Shown: one piece after another, positions 1 through 14,305 of the stretch
How the letters are laid out: each line of letters begins with the position of its first letter
How positions within the stretch are numbered: the stretch's first letter is position 1
Assembly: GCF_022437945.1 (NCBI RefSeq)
Contig: NZ_CP092535.1
Coordinates: 1-64,000 of the forward strand
Direction: 5' to 3'
Source of the DNA: Nocardioides sp. TF02-7
GTDB taxonomy: Bacteria; Actinomycetota; Actinomycetes; Propionibacteriales; Nocardioidaceae
Length of the DNA: 64,000 nucleotides
Notes under the pieces: model-generated
The model's database searches: none
Told to the model about the DNA's origin: nothing
Seen by the model: only the letters and a program-made list of their open reading frames with translations
Position numbers and translations under genes: made by a program

Positions 1-118
1 GTCCGGCGGCGTCCTACTCTCCCACAGCCTCTCGGTTGCAGTACCATCGGCGCTGGCAGGCTTAACTTCCGGGTTCGGGATGGGACCGGGTGTTTCCCTG
101 CCGCTATGGCCGCCGTAA
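1..118 (-). rRNA. rrf: 5S ribosomal RNA
   Basis: The complement shows the conserved 5S core (GTTAAGCCTGCCAGCGCC, GGTACTGCA) and complementary termini, with GGCGGC near the 5' end and GCCGCC near the 3' end. It is the last gene of the rRNA operon transcribed leftward. The mature 3' end lies at or within a base or two of the window edge, so the operon terminator is outside the window. Confidence 0.95.
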
Positions 119-128
119 CTCTACACAC

Positions 129-157
129 GGGGGGCAAGCCCCCGTGGACCCCCCAAA
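129..157 (-). repeat. GC hairpin in the 23S-5S spacer
   Basis: A GGGGGC / GCCCCC hairpin is followed by a C6 run. A near-identical sequence occurs in the 16S leader at 5431-5459 (same stem, same ACCCCCCAAA tail, 3-4 differences). Its duplication on both sides of the rRNA genes suggests a processing or folding signal; this is inference. Confidence 0.6.
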
Positions 158-287
158 ACCATCTCCGGGGACTGATCAACGTTTTCGGATCAGTCCGCAC
201 CAGATTGGTTACGGGGGCCTAGTTCTTGTTGTGTGGACGCGAGACAAACACGCGTGTGTTTGTTGGTTGTGTTGGGGGTTTGTGTGG

Positions 288-5346
<5,059 letters not shown>

Positions 5347-5430
5347 GAAAACCAATCCCAGCAAAACAAACAACCTGACAATCGCCAGAATCATTCACTT
5401 GCCGAAAACCCACGACACCCACACCACACA

Positions 5431-5459
5431 GGGGGCTACGCCCCCGCGAACCCCCCAAA
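5431..5459 (-). repeat. GC hairpin in the 16S leader
   Basis: A GGGGGC / GCCCCC hairpin with C6 tail lies about 85 bp upstream of 16S. It closely matches the hairpin in the 23S-5S spacer at 129-157, so the two bracket the operon. The remaining leader (5347-5744) holds no gene. Confidence 0.55.
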
Positions 5460-5529
5460 GACCAAAAGGCCCTCAGAGAATCCAGATGCAAATGCCGCTA
5501 CAAACAAGCACGACATAAATTGCATGACA

Positions 5530-5547
5530 CACTGTTGAGTTCTCAAA
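5530..5547 (-). promoter_or_regulatory. rrn leader antitermination (boxA-like) sequence
   Basis: The complement TTTGAGAACTCAACAGTG is a motif repeatedly seen in actinobacterial rRNA leaders around Nus-factor antitermination sites. It lies about 200 bp downstream of the candidate promoter and about 185 bp upstream of 16S, which is the expected place. Confidence 0.7.
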
Positions 5548-5744
5548 CATCACACGCGCCGGGCGGACCCTCGCAGGTCCTACCTGGGCTTGCGCTCCCC
5601 CCACTGACTGTTCCCGGTCCTGCCGGCCGCGTCATCGACGTTGCCGACCGCACCGGGTGTGGTGCGAGAGAAGTGGCCGCTCCGGGGCCGGAAGCCCGAC
5701 CCTTCTGGGTCTTGCTCCCCCGCCGCTCCCTGGCGACCTGGAGA

Positions 5745-5773
5745 ACATTACAGACCCCTCCGGGACAACACAA
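5745..5773 (-). promoter_or_regulatory. Candidate rRNA operon promoter
   Basis: On the complement there is TTGTGT, a 17-bp spacer and TAATGT, a good vegetative-sigma promoter. It lies between the tyrS stop and the 16S leader and is oriented into the rRNA operon. Confidence 0.6.
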
Positions 5774-5830
5774 ATCGGGGTGGGGTGTGCCGCGCCACAG
5801 CCGTCTCCCCCGCCTCGTCGGGGCCTCTCG

Positions 5831-7102
5831 TCAGGCGAGCCGGACGCCCGCGAACCGCTTCTTCCCGCGCCGCAGGACCAGCCAGGAGCCGTCGATCAGG
5901 TCGCCGGGCGCAGGCACGTGGGCGGGGTCGTCGATGCGCACGTTGTTGACGTAGGCACCGCCCTCGGCCACGGTGCGGCGGGCCTCCCCCTTGCTCTTGG
6001 CCAGGCCGCTGAGGGTCAGGAGCTCCACCACGTCGGGCAGCCCGGCCGCGGCGTCGAGCTCCACCGCGCCGGCCTCCGTCAGGGCGGCGGCCAGGGTGGC
6101 GCCGGAGAGGGCTGTGACGTCGCCGGAGCCGAAGAGCGCCCGCGCCGCCGCCTTGGCCTGCTCGGTCTCTCCAGGTCCGTGCACGAGCGTGGTGACCTCG
6201 TCGGCCAGCACCTGCTGGGCCTCGCGGCGGAACGGCTGCTCCGCGTGCCGGGCCTCGAGGGCGGCGATCTCCTCGCGCTCCAGGAACGTGAAGACCCGCA
6301 GCAGCTCTCCGACCTTCTCGTCCTCGACGTTGAGCCAGAACTGGTGGAAGGCGTACGGCGACATCATCGCCGCGTCGAGCCACAGGGCACCGCCCTCGGT
6401 CTTGCCGTACTTCGTCCCGTCGGCCTTCGTGACCAGCGGTGTCGCGAACGCGTGCGCGTGGCCGCCGTCGGCCCGCCGGATCAGCTCGACCCCTCCGGTG
6501 AGGTTGCCCCACTGGTCGGAGCCGCCGAACTGCAGCGTGACGCCGTACCGGCGGTGGAGCTCGAGGAAGTCCATCGACTGGAGCAGCACGTAGCTGAACT
6601 CGGTGTAGCTGATGCCGGCGTCGAGGCGGGTCCGCACCACGTCGCGGGCCAGCATCCGGTTGACCGGGAAGTGCTTGCCGATGTCGCGGAGGAAGTCGAT
6701 CGTCGACAACGCCGACGTCCAGTCGTAGTTGTTGACCATGGTCGCGGCGTTGGGCCCCTCGAAGGAGAGGAACGGCTCGATCTGGCCGCGGACCCGCTCG
6801 GTCCAGTCCTTCACGGTGTCGAGCGAGTTCAGGGTCCGCTCGCCGCTCTCCTTGGGGTCGCCGATCATCCCGGTCGCCCCGCCCACGAGCAGGAACGGTG
6901 TGTGCCCGGCCCGCTGCAACCGCATCGCGGTGACGATCTGCACGAGGTTGCCCATGTGCAGGCTGGGCGCGGTGGGGTCGAAGCCGACGTAGTACCGGAC
7001 GCTCCCCGAGGTGAGCGCCTCACGCAGCGCGTCACGGTCGGTGGAGTGCGCGACCAGGCCGCGCCACTCCAGGTCGTCGAGGAGGTTCTGGTCGACGGAC
7101 AC
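5831..7102 (-). CDS. tyrS: Tyrosyl-tRNA synthetase
   Basis: Class I aminoacyl-tRNA synthetase that charges tRNA-Tyr; essential and cytoplasmic. The 423-residue product has the HIGH-type signature as HMGN (about residue 43), the KMSKS-type loop as KYGKT (about residue 230), and a C-terminal S4 RNA-binding domain (about 355-420). The GTG start is chosen because the frame upstream lacks homology and GGAAAG lies 6-7 bases before GTG TCC GTC GAC; the length matches the bacterial family. It lies just upstream of the rRNA operon, same direction. Divergent from the kinase gene across a 130-bp spacer. Confidence 0.96.
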   Translation of the reverse strand: MSVDQNLLDDLEWRGLVAHSTDRDALREALTSGSVRYYVGFDPTAPSLHMGNLVQIVTAMRLQRAGHTPFLLVGGATGMIGDPKESGERTLNSLDTVKDWTERVRGQIEPFLSFEGPNAATMVNNYDWTSALSTIDFLRDIGKHFPVNRMLARDVVRTRLDAGISYTEFSYVLLQSMDFLELHRRYGVTLQFGGSDQWGNLTGGVELIRRADGGHAHAFATPLVTKADGTKYGKTEGGALWLDAAMMSPYAFHQFWLNVEDEKVGELLRVFTFLEREEIAALEARHAEQPFRREAQQVLADEVTTLVHGPGETEQAKAAARALFGSGDVTALSGATLAAALTEAGAVELDAAAGLPDVVELLTLSGLAKSKGEARRTVAEGGAYVNNVRIDDPAHVPAPGDLIDGSWLVLRRGKKRFAGVRLA

Positions 7103-7234
7103 GATGGGCCTTTCCGGAGCTCGGTGGGGGGTTGCCCCAAGCCTGCCCGATCCCCGGTGCGCGCGCCCAGCGGGTTCCGCCTGCCGTTCCGGTCCCGGAT
7201 CGCGACCGCGCCGCTGGGTAGTCTCTCCGGTGGG

Positions 7235-8748
7235 ATGACCATGACCAAGGTGGCCGACAGGTACGTGCTCGACCGGGGAGATCGGTCGGGGCGGCTCCGG
7301 CGCCGTCTGGCTCGCTCGTGACGAGGTGCTGGGCCGGGTCGTGGCCATGAAGCGGGTGGGTCTGCCGGTCGGGACGTCGTCGTTCGACCTGGCCCGGGCC
7401 GAGCGCGAGGCCAGGCTGGCGGCCCGCGTCAACCACCCGAACGTCATCGCGGTCTACGACTTCTTCGCCGACGAGGACGAGCACTGGCTCGTCATGGAGC
7501 ACGTCGACGGCACCACCTTGGCGCGGATGATCGCGGACCGCGGCGCGCTCTCGCCGGACGAGGTCGCCACCGTCCTGGCCCAGACGGCCGAGGCGCTCGC
7601 CGCCGCCCACGAGCTCGGCATCGTCCACCGCGACGTGAAGCCGTCCAACATCCTCGTCGGCGCCGACGGCGACGTGAAGCTGTCCGACTTCGGGATCGCC
7701 CGCGCGGTCGCCGACGTCTCGCTCACCCAGACCGGGCTCGTCACCGGGTCGCCCGCCTACCTCTCCCCCGAGGTGGCGACCGGCTCCGGCGGCACGCCGG
7801 CGAGCGACGTCTGGTCGTTCGGGGCGACGATGTTCCACGCGCTGGCGGGCCGGCCGCCGTACCAGGTCGACGGCGGTGGCAGCGCCGTCCTCGGCGTCCT
7901 CTACCGGATCGCGCACGAGCCGCCGCCTCGCCTGCGCACGGCCGGGTGGCTCGGGCCGCTGCTCGAGATGACGATGACGCACGACCCGGCCCAGCGACCC
8001 TCGATGGAGGACGTCGCCTCCTACCTCCGGGCGCGGATCGACCACGGCTCCGCGCCGCTGCCGGAGGCGACCGCCGTGCTCCCGCCGGTCGGGCCGGAGC
8101 CGGTCGGGCCGGAGCCGGCCGGCCAGGCCACCGCCTTCCTCCCGCCGACGCCCCCCGCCGCCGCGTCCTCCGGACGGCCCGGGCGCGACCTATCCGCCGC
8201 CACGGGCGGAGGAGCCGACCGGGTCGCGCTCCCGCACCGTCCGCGCCGCCCTCCTCGGGGCCGCGGTCGTGGTGGCTCTCGCGCTGCTGGGCGGCTTCAT
8301 GCTGTTCGGCGGCGACGACACCCCCCAGGTCGCCGCCGACCGGCCGGGCGACCCCGGGCGGAGCCGCTCCGACGCCGGTCCGGGCAGCACCGGGGCCGAC
8401 CCCACCGACCCGAGCCCCAGCGAGTCCGAGAGCGAGGACGCCGCGCCGACGGCGGAGGAGCTGGAGCAGTTCGCGGCGGACTACGTGGCGACGGCCGACA
8501 GCGACCCCGAGGCGGGGTTCGCGATGCTGACCTCCGACTACCAGGCGGAGAGCACCGCGTACGAGGAGTTCTGGGGGCCGATGACCAACCCGCGGATCAT
8601 CGACGTCTCCGGGGACCCGGACGCGATGACCGTGACCTACACCTATCGCTACCAGTTCCCGGGCCGCGGCAACGTGACCGAGCGGGTGACCCTGTTCCTG
8701 GTCCGCGACGGCGATGAGCTGCGGATCGCCGACGCGGCGAACGGCTGA
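7235..8748 (+). CDS. Membrane serine/threonine protein kinase (Hanks type), split by two shifts
   Basis: PknB-like signalling kinase. The glycine loop (GRGGSGAVW), AMKR lysine, HRDVKPSN catalytic loop and DFGIAR metal site are all present, followed by a Pro-rich linker, one transmembrane helix (ALLGAAVVVALALLGGFMLF) and a short acidic extracellular domain of about 140 residues. Reading the whole protein needs removal of one G at about 7275-7278 and one base at about 8178-8190. Catalytic residues are intact on both sides of the shifts, so sequence error is more likely than inactivation. Start at ATG ACC ATG ACC; the second ATG is also possible. Confidence 0.85.
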
Positions 8749-8755
8749 CGCAGCG

Positions 8756-9841
8756 TCACGACGACGCGGCGGGCAGCAGCGACCGGGCCCCGTCGACGGC
8801 GGCGACCGCGGCGGCCACCCGGTCCGCCGGGCCCGCGACGAAGAGCAGCTCCACGTTGCGTCGGCGCCGCACCTCGCCCACCCGGCGCCCGGCCGGGTCG
8901 TGGATCCCGATCAGCGCACCCACGTAGCGCTTGCTGTCGAACGCCAGCATCCGCACGCTCTCGTGACCGGCGTCGCGCAGCATCGCGGTCATCTCGTCGG
9001 CGGTGATCCACGCCTCGTCGTTGTACGACACCACCACCACCTCCGCGCGCAGGCGTCGCAGCAGCTCGGCGGTGGCGGCGGGCATGGTGCGCCGGCTGTT
9101 GAAGACGCTGCGGTTGGCGGCCTCGCGGGTGTCGACGCGCTTGCAGGCCACCCCGTAGTGCTCGGGGGCGTCCCAGCGGACGAGGGTCTCCCAGATGTGG
9201 TAGTTGGCGAAGTACCGGTGCTGGTTGTACGGCGGGTCGACGTAGGCGAGGTCGACCGGCGGCAGCTCGCTGACCACGGTCGTCGCGTCGCCGTGGACGG
9301 TGCGACCGGCGCCCGGGAGCAGCGTCGGCCGGAGCAGCCGCAGGTCGCGGTGCGCCCGGGGCGCCCACTCCTTGAGGTAGGCCATCTGCACGCCGGTCGT
9401 CGAGTCCACCCGGTCCGCGGCGAGCATCAGGCTGGTGAGCAGCAGCGGGCGGAGCGGGTCGCCCGGCGGGTGGTCGCGCTCGATCGCGTCGCGGATCGCG
9501 TCGACGCGCGCGCCGTTGCGCGGCTGGAAGAACCGGGCGCGCTCGCAGAACGTCTCGGTGAAGTAGCCGGGCCGGCCGGGAAGGGCGTCGAGGCGGTCGA
9601 GAGCCTCGGCGAGCGCCGTCTCGTCGACCTGCTCGGCGTCGGTCGCCACGAAGCAGTCGCTCAGCACGGCGCTGTACGTCGCCACGTCGACGGCCGTGAC
9701 GGTCGTCCCGCGCCGCTTGAGCTCCTGCGCGACGCGGGTCGTGCCCGTGAACAGGTCGACCGCCGTGCCCGCCCCGGCGGCGGTCGCCAGCTCCCCGAGC
9801 ACCGGCACGAGCGTGCGCTTGGAGCCGAGGTACTTGATCAC
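8756..9841 (-). CDS. D12-class N6-adenine DNA methyltransferase
   Basis: The 361-residue product fits a Dam-like amino-methyltransferase that uses S-adenosylmethionine. It begins IKYLGSKRTL (the N-terminal KYxGSK motif of D12 enzymes), has VDLFTGTTRV for cofactor binding and the catalytic DPPYNQHRYF motif (about residue 197). A GTG start gives the family N-terminus exactly. No restriction endonuclease gene lies next to it, so it is an orphan methylase, possibly with a housekeeping or regulatory role (inference). Converges on the kinase gene with 7 bases between the stops. Confidence 0.85.
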   Translation of the reverse strand: MIKYLGSKRTLVPVLGELATAAGAGTAVDLFTGTTRVAQELKRRGTTVTAVDVATYSAVLSDCFVATDAEQVDETALAEALDRLDALPGRPGYFTETFCERARFFQPRNGARVDAIRDAIERDHPPGDPLRPLLLTSLMLAADRVDSTTGVQMAYLKEWAPRAHRDLRLLRPTLLPGAGRTVHGDATTVVSELPPVDLAYVDPPYNQHRYFANYHIWETLVRWDAPEHYGVACKRVDTREAANRSVFNSRRTMPAATAELLRRLRAEVVVVSYNDEAWITADEMTAMLRDAGHESVRMLAFDSKRYVGALIGIHDPAGRRVGEVRRRRNVELLFVAGPADRVAAAVAAVDGARSLLPAASS

Positions 9842-9910
9842 AGCCGCAGCGTAGGTGGGCCGCCGGGCGGGCCGGTCTCGGCGCGCCGGTGCTGGGTACC
9901 GCCCCCTGCC

Positions 9911-10339
9911 ATGACGAACTTCCTGATCGGCTTGCTGGCCGTCCAGCTCCTGGGCGGCCTCCACCAGCTCACGTTCGTCCTGGGCGCCGGGCAGAAGCTG
10001 AGCAGCGCCCGCGCGACGCGGCTCCCGGACGCCGCCGTGGTCGGTCACGTGATGCTGGGCGGTCTGGCGTTCGCGCTGTGGCTGGGCTGGGTGATGTTCG
10101 ACGAGCGGGCGTTCGCCTGGATGACGCTGGCGACGGTGGTCCTCGCGGCGGCCGTCGGCGGGTTCATGTTCCACCGCACGTTCTTCCGGAGCCCGGTCGT
10201 CGACCGGCCGGCGGCGGACCCCGCCGACGTGCGGGTCGCGGAGAAGCAGATCCCCGCGGCGTCCCTCGCCGTGCACGGCCTGGGAGCGGCGGCGCTGATC
10301 CTGGGCACGCTGCTCGTCGCGCTCGACGTCCTCGACTAG
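9911..10339 (+). CDS. Small four-helix membrane protein, unknown function
   Basis: 142 residues with four hydrophobic segments (about 1-22, 43-62, 70-90, 117-138), so an integral membrane protein. I recognise no catalytic motif. It starts 69 bp after the divergent methylase gene. Codon use looks normal for the region, which supports a real gene. Confidence 0.7.
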   Translation: MTNFLIGLLAVQLLGGLHQLTFVLGAGQKLSSARATRLPDAAVVGHVMLGGLAFALWLGWVMFDERAFAWMTLATVVLAAAVGGFMFHRTFFRSPVVDRPAADPADVRVAEKQIPAASLAVHGLGAAALILGTLLVALDVLD

Positions 10340-10370
10340 CAGCACGCGGACGCGGCGGACGCCCCCGGCC

Positions 10371-11345
10371 CTACGCCGGCCGGCGTGAGCGCCACGCCGC
10401 GAGCAGCTCCGCCTCGCGGGCACGGTCGATGCCGGTGACGGGTGCGTCGGGGTCCGCCTCCAGCCACGCGAGCGTGTCCCGCGCGGTCCCGGCGGCCGGG
10501 CGCAGCTCGAGACCCGCGTCGAGCGACGGCTGCACCTCGTGGCTCATCATCCCGTCGTAGTCCGGTCGGGGCAGCCAGAGCGGCACCGACCCGGGACCCG
10601 CCCAGGGCTCGACGCCCCGCTCGGCGAGGAACTCCTGGGGAACCCAGGTCAGGTCGGCATCCGGAGCGCACGCGTGCAGCAGGTCGGCGATCGGGGCCGG
10701 ACGGCCGACGCCGTCGAAGTCGCCCCCGGTGCGACGCTCGGCGAGGGTGACGATCCACGCGGCGAGGTCGCGCACGTCGATCAGCTGCACCACGTCGCCG
10801 GGGTCGCCCGGGGCGAGCACCTCCCCGCCGCTCGCGAGGCGCCGCGGCCAGTAGGCGAACCGTCCGCTGGGGTCGCCGGGACCGGCGATGAGGCCGGGTC
10901 GTACGACGGTCCACGAGGCGGTGCCCTCACGGACGGCCCGCTCGCAGGCGACCTTCATCCCGCCGTAGGCCTCCGGGTCGACGCCCAGGTCGACGTCGGT
11001 CTCGATCGGGTCGCGCAGGGGAAGCGCGCCGGGACGACCGCCGGGGGTCGCCTCGTCCGCGTAGACGTTGAGCGTCGACACGAAGACCCAGTGGGCGTCC
11101 GGAACGGCCGCGACGGCCCGCCGTACGTGCGACGGCTGGCGGGCGACGTCGACGACGGCGTCGTAGCCGCCGGTCAGCTCGGCGGGCGGGTCCTCCTCAC
11201 GGTCCCACCGCACCAGCCGCGCTCCGTCGGGCACCGGACCGGACGTGCCGCGGCACGCGCAGACGACGTCGTGGCCGCGCCGGAGCGCCTCCGCCGCGAC
11301 CTCGCGGGACAGGAACACGGTGCCGCCGAGGACCAGGAGTCTCAT
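10371..11345 (-). CDS. NAD-dependent epimerase/reductase-like protein
   Basis: 324 residues, extended SDR family. The N-terminal Rossmann motif is LVLGGTVFLSREVA (the GGTxFxG-like variant of atypical SDRs). FVSTLNVYAD provides the Ser region, and YGGMK supplies the YxxxK pair at about residues 142-146. The family acts on nucleotide sugars or related substrates; the substrate cannot be read here. The ATG start follows directly from the Rossmann strand. Confidence 0.8.
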   Translation of the reverse strand: MRLLVLGGTVFLSREVAAEALRRGHDVVCACRGTSGPVPDGARLVRWDREEDPPAELTGGYDAVVDVARQPSHVRRAVAAVPDAHWVFVSTLNVYADEATPGGRPGALPLRDPIETDVDLGVDPEAYGGMKVACERAVREGTASWTVVRPGLIAGPGDPSGRFAYWPRRLASGGEVLAPGDPGDVVQLIDVRDLAAWIVTLAERRTGGDFDGVGRPAPIADLLHACAPDADLTWVPQEFLAERGVEPWAGPGSVPLWLPRPDYDGMMSHEVQPSLDAGLELRPAAGTARDTLAWLEADPDAPVTGIDRAREAELLAAWRSRRPA

Positions 11346-11494
11346 GACCCCAGCCCAGCGGACGGGGCTCGCACCGGGCAACCCGTTCCGCTGTCAGCGG
11401 AAAGGACGCGCGCACAGCAGCTGGGGACACCCGTCCCTGTCGGCCGGGTCACCGGGCCCGCGAGCGTGGGGACATCGACCGAGGAGGAGAACCG

Positions 11495-11836
11495 ATGACC
11501 GCCACCCCGTACGCCGCCCGCCGCCCCGTCCCCGCTCCCCGCACGCTGCGCCTGGTCGCCGAGCCGTCCCGGCCGGCCGTGCCCCGCGGGGCGGCGCGCG
11601 CTGCTCGCCCCGCGTGGTTCGACCGGCTCTCCCGGCGCGAGTCGGAGGTCCTCTGGTGCATCGCCCAGGGCCGGTCGAACGCCGAGATCGCGGCCGACCT
11701 GTTCATCTCGGTGCCCACGGTCAAGAGCCACGTCGCACGGCTGCTCACGAAGGTGCACGCCCGCGACCGCGTCCAGCTGGTCGTGGCGGCGTACCGCAGC
11801 GGCTTCGTCCCGGTCTCGGCCCACGTCGAGAACTGA
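11495..11836 (+). CDS. Short LuxR-family HTH regulator
   Basis: 113 residues: a basic, Pro/Ala-rich leader of about 42 residues followed by one LuxR HTH (LSRRESEVLWCIAQGRSNAE, then FISVPTVKSHVARLL). There is no receiver or sensor domain, so this is a stand-alone DNA-binding effector. GAGGAGGAGAACCG just before the ATG is a strong ribosome-binding site. Its target is unknown. Confidence 0.85.
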   Translation: MTATPYAARRPVPAPRTLRLVAEPSRPAVPRGAARAARPAWFDRLSRRESEVLWCIAQGRSNAEIAADLFISVPTVKSHVARLLTKVHARDRVQLVVAAYRSGFVPVSAHVEN

Positions 11837-11875
11837 CCCTGCACCGCCGGCCCCGGCTGTGCCACGCTTGGTGGG

Positions 11876-13306
11876 GTGACCGCCGCCACGTCCAGTGAAG
11901 CGTCCGGTGAAGCCGAGGGCGCCCGGGTCTCCGGAGCGCCCGACCTCGGGGAGCTCCGGGCAGCGCTGTCCGCCGCTCCCGACGACGCGGTCCTCACCGA
12001 CCCCGACCGGATGGCGGGCTACCGGTGGGACCGCGCCAACGACCCGGGCGCCGGGGTCCCGCTCGCGGTCGTCCGCGCCTCCTCCACCGAGGACGTCCAG
12101 GCGACGCTGCGCTTCGCCGACCGGCACCGGGTCCCCGTGGTGGCCCGCGGCGCCGGGACCGGGCTGTCGGGCGGGTCCTCGGCCGTCGACGGCTGCATCG
12201 TGGTGTCGACCGAGCGGATGCGGCGGATCGAGGTCGACCCGGCGACCCGGACCTGCACGGTCGAGCCCGGCCTGCTCAACGTCGAGGTGAAGGCGGCGGT
12301 GGCCGAGCACGGGCTCTGGTACCCGCCGGACCCCTCCTCGTTCGAGATCTGCTCGATCGGCGGAAACATCGCGACCAACGCCGGCGGGCTCTGCTGCGTG
12401 AAGTACGGCGTCACCACCGACTACGTGCTGGGTCTCACCGTGGTGCTCGCGGACGGCACCGCCGTCGAGCTCGGCGGTCCCCGCCTCAAGGACGCCGCGG
12501 GGCTGTCCCTCACCAAGCTCTTCGTCGGCAGCGAGGGGACCCTCGGGATCGTGACCCGGATCGTGCTGCGGCTGCTGCCCGCCACGCACGCGCCGGCGAC
12601 GCTGGTGGCGACGTTCCCTACCCTGGGCGGCGCGACGGACGCCGTGGTCGGCATCACCCGGTCGCTGCGGCCCTCGATGCTGGAGCTGATGGACCGCCAC
12701 ACCGTCAATGCCGTCGAGGACCACACCCGGATGGGCCTCGACCGGTCGGCGGCCGCCCTGCTGGTCGTGCAGTCCGACGAGTCGCCCGCGGTCGCGGCCC
12801 AAGAGCTGGCGCGGGTCGCCGAGGTCTGCAGGGACGCCGGCGCGACCGAGGTCGTCGCGACCGACGACCCCGCCGACGGCGAGGCCTTCGTCGCGGCCCG
12901 CCGGATGGCGATCCCCGCGGTCGAGCGGAGGGGGCCGCTGCTGCTCGAGGACGTCGGCGTGCCGCTGCCGGCACTCGGGGCGCTCGTGCAGGGCATCGCC
13001 GACGTCGCGGAGCGCAACGACGTCGACATCGCGGTCGTCGCGCACGCCGGCGACGGCAACACCCACCCGCTGATCGTGTGCGACCCCACCGACCCGGCGC
13101 ACCTCGCCCGGGCGCAGACGGCGTACGGCGAGGTGATGGAGCTGGCGATCGGGCTCGGCGGCACCATTACCGGCGAGCACGGCGTCGGCCGGCTCAAGAA
13201 GCCGTGGCTGCCGTCGTACCTCGGCGAGGACGCGATGCGCCTCAACCAGCGGGTCAAGGACGCCCTCGACCCCCACGGCATCCTCAACCCGGGAGCGGTC
13301 TTCTGA
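11876..13306 (+). CDS. FAD-linked oxidase, GlcD / D-lactate dehydrogenase type
   Basis: 476 residues. The N-terminal half has the FAD-binding PCMH fold (VVARGAGTGLSGG, GNIATNAGG, GSEGTLGIVT), and the C-terminal half is the FAD-oxidase C domain with AHAGDGNTHP and GEHGVGRLKK. This arrangement is characteristic of glycolate or D-2-hydroxyacid dehydrogenases that feed electrons to the respiratory chain. No GlcE/GlcF partners are adjacent. The GTG start is just before a low-complexity leader. Confidence 0.9.
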   Translation: MTAATSSEASGEAEGARVSGAPDLGELRAALSAAPDDAVLTDPDRMAGYRWDRANDPGAGVPLAVVRASSTEDVQATLRFADRHRVPVVARGAGTGLSGGSSAVDGCIVVSTERMRRIEVDPATRTCTVEPGLLNVEVKAAVAEHGLWYPPDPSSFEICSIGGNIATNAGGLCCVKYGVTTDYVLGLTVVLADGTAVELGGPRLKDAAGLSLTKLFVGSEGTLGIVTRIVLRLLPATHAPATLVATFPTLGGATDAVVGITRSLRPSMLELMDRHTVNAVEDHTRMGLDRSAAALLVVQSDESPAVAAQELARVAEVCRDAGATEVVATDDPADGEAFVAARRMAIPAVERRGPLLLEDVGVPLPALGALVQGIADVAERNDVDIAVVAHAGDGNTHPLIVCDPTDPAHLARAQTAYGEVMELAIGLGGTITGEHGVGRLKKPWLPSYLGEDAMRLNQRVKDALDPHGILNPGAVF

Positions 13307-13346
13307 CCCGTCGCCGGGTGTCGGCCGGCCGTGGCATGCTCGCCGC

Positions 13347-14112
13347 GTGACCGCTCCGACGAACCCGACCGTGCCGCCCGCGCCGCTGCTCCCTCTCGCC
13401 GAGGACTGGGACCGCGCGCTCTGCATCGTCGCGCACCCCGACGACATGGAGTTCGGCGCCGCTGCCGCGGTCGCCCGCTGGACCGGCCAGGGCAAGTCGG
13501 TCGCCTACTGCATGGTGACCAGCGGAGAGGCGGGCATCGACGCGATGCCACCCGACCGGTGCCGCGAGGTGCGCGAGGCGGAGCAGGTCGAGTCGGCCCG
13601 CATCGTGGGCGTCGAGGCGGTCGAGTTCCTCGGCCAGCCGGACGGCGTGGTCGAGTACGGCGTGCCGCTGCGCCGCCTGCTCACCGAGGTGGTGCGGCGG
13701 CACCGTCCCGAGGTCGTCGTCACCGGCAACTTCCGGGAGACATGGGGCGGGCGCAACCTCAACCAGGCCGATCACATCGCCGTGGGTCGTGCTGTCGTCG
13801 ACGCCGTCCGCGACGCCGGCAACCGCTGGGTCTTCCCCGAGCAGCTCGGCGACGCGCTGGAGCCGTGGGGCGGCGTCCGCGAGGTGTGGGCGTTCGGCTC
13901 GCCGCAGGCCTGAGCACGCGGTCGACACGACCGCCACCTTCGACGTCGGTGTCGCCTCCCTCGAGGCGCACCGCGCCTACATCGACGGACTCGGCTGGGA
14001 GCACTTCGACCCCCGCGAGTTCCTCGAGGGCATGGCGCGGGCCAGCGGGTCCCGGCTGGGGGTCGCGTTCGCGGCGCCGTTCGAGGTGTTCCCGATGGGC
14101 TGGGGCGACTGA
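13347..14112 (+). CDS. PIG-L family N-acetylglucosaminyl deacetylase, one shift
   Basis: LmbE/PIG-L zinc-dependent deacetylase. The metal-binding AHPDDMEFG is at about residue 30, and NQADHIAVG (downstream His) is at about 140. Members deacetylate GlcNAc-linked small molecules (mycothiol pathway MshB/Mca and relatives); which one cannot be decided. A premature TGA at 13911 is bypassed by removing one base of the GG at about 13906, after which the C-terminal half (EHAVDTTATFD to MGWGD) continues in frame. About 255 residues in total, normal for the family. Confidence 0.8.
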
Positions 14113-14157
14113 CGACGGGTACTGGACGGTCGACCCCCGACGAGAGGTACGACCCCT

Positions 14158-14250
14158 GTGTTCCTGTTCTTCAGCAACCGGCTCGGCTGCCTCGGCTCGC
14201 TGGCCGTGTCGCTCGTCGTCACGGCCGTCCTCCTGCTGATCCTGCTGTGA
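14158..14250 (+). CDS. 30-residue single-pass membrane peptide
   Basis: GTG start, product MFLFFSNRLGCLGSL followed by a Val/Leu-rich hydrophobic tail to the stop. A GAGAGG ribosome-binding site lies about 10 bases upstream. Very short proteins of this form (SNRLGCLGSL then hydrophobic) are, to my recollection, common in related actinobacteria; function unknown. It lies between the deacetylase and the radical SAM gene. Confidence 0.55.
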   Translation: MFLFFSNRLGCLGSLAVSLVVTAVLLLILL

Positions 14251-14305
14251 CGTGGGCCGCCGCGTCGGGCGGAATCCGCCGTCCGGGGCCGGCGTTCTCC
14301 CTGTG

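Noticed and set aside
7275..7290. Programmed frameshifting as explanation of the frame breaks
   Set aside because: Breaks are spread over unrelated genes, lack slippery heptamers with downstream structures, and sit in plain G/C runs.
5657..7321. Long plus-strand frame of about 550 codons opposite tyrS
   Set aside because: Antisense shadow of tyrS caused by high GC; only its last codons (from 7235) belong to the kinase start.
11342..13495. Long minus-strand frame of 717 codons
   Set aside because: Antisense to the FAD oxidase gene; composition rich in Arg, Asp, Gly and Val without domains.
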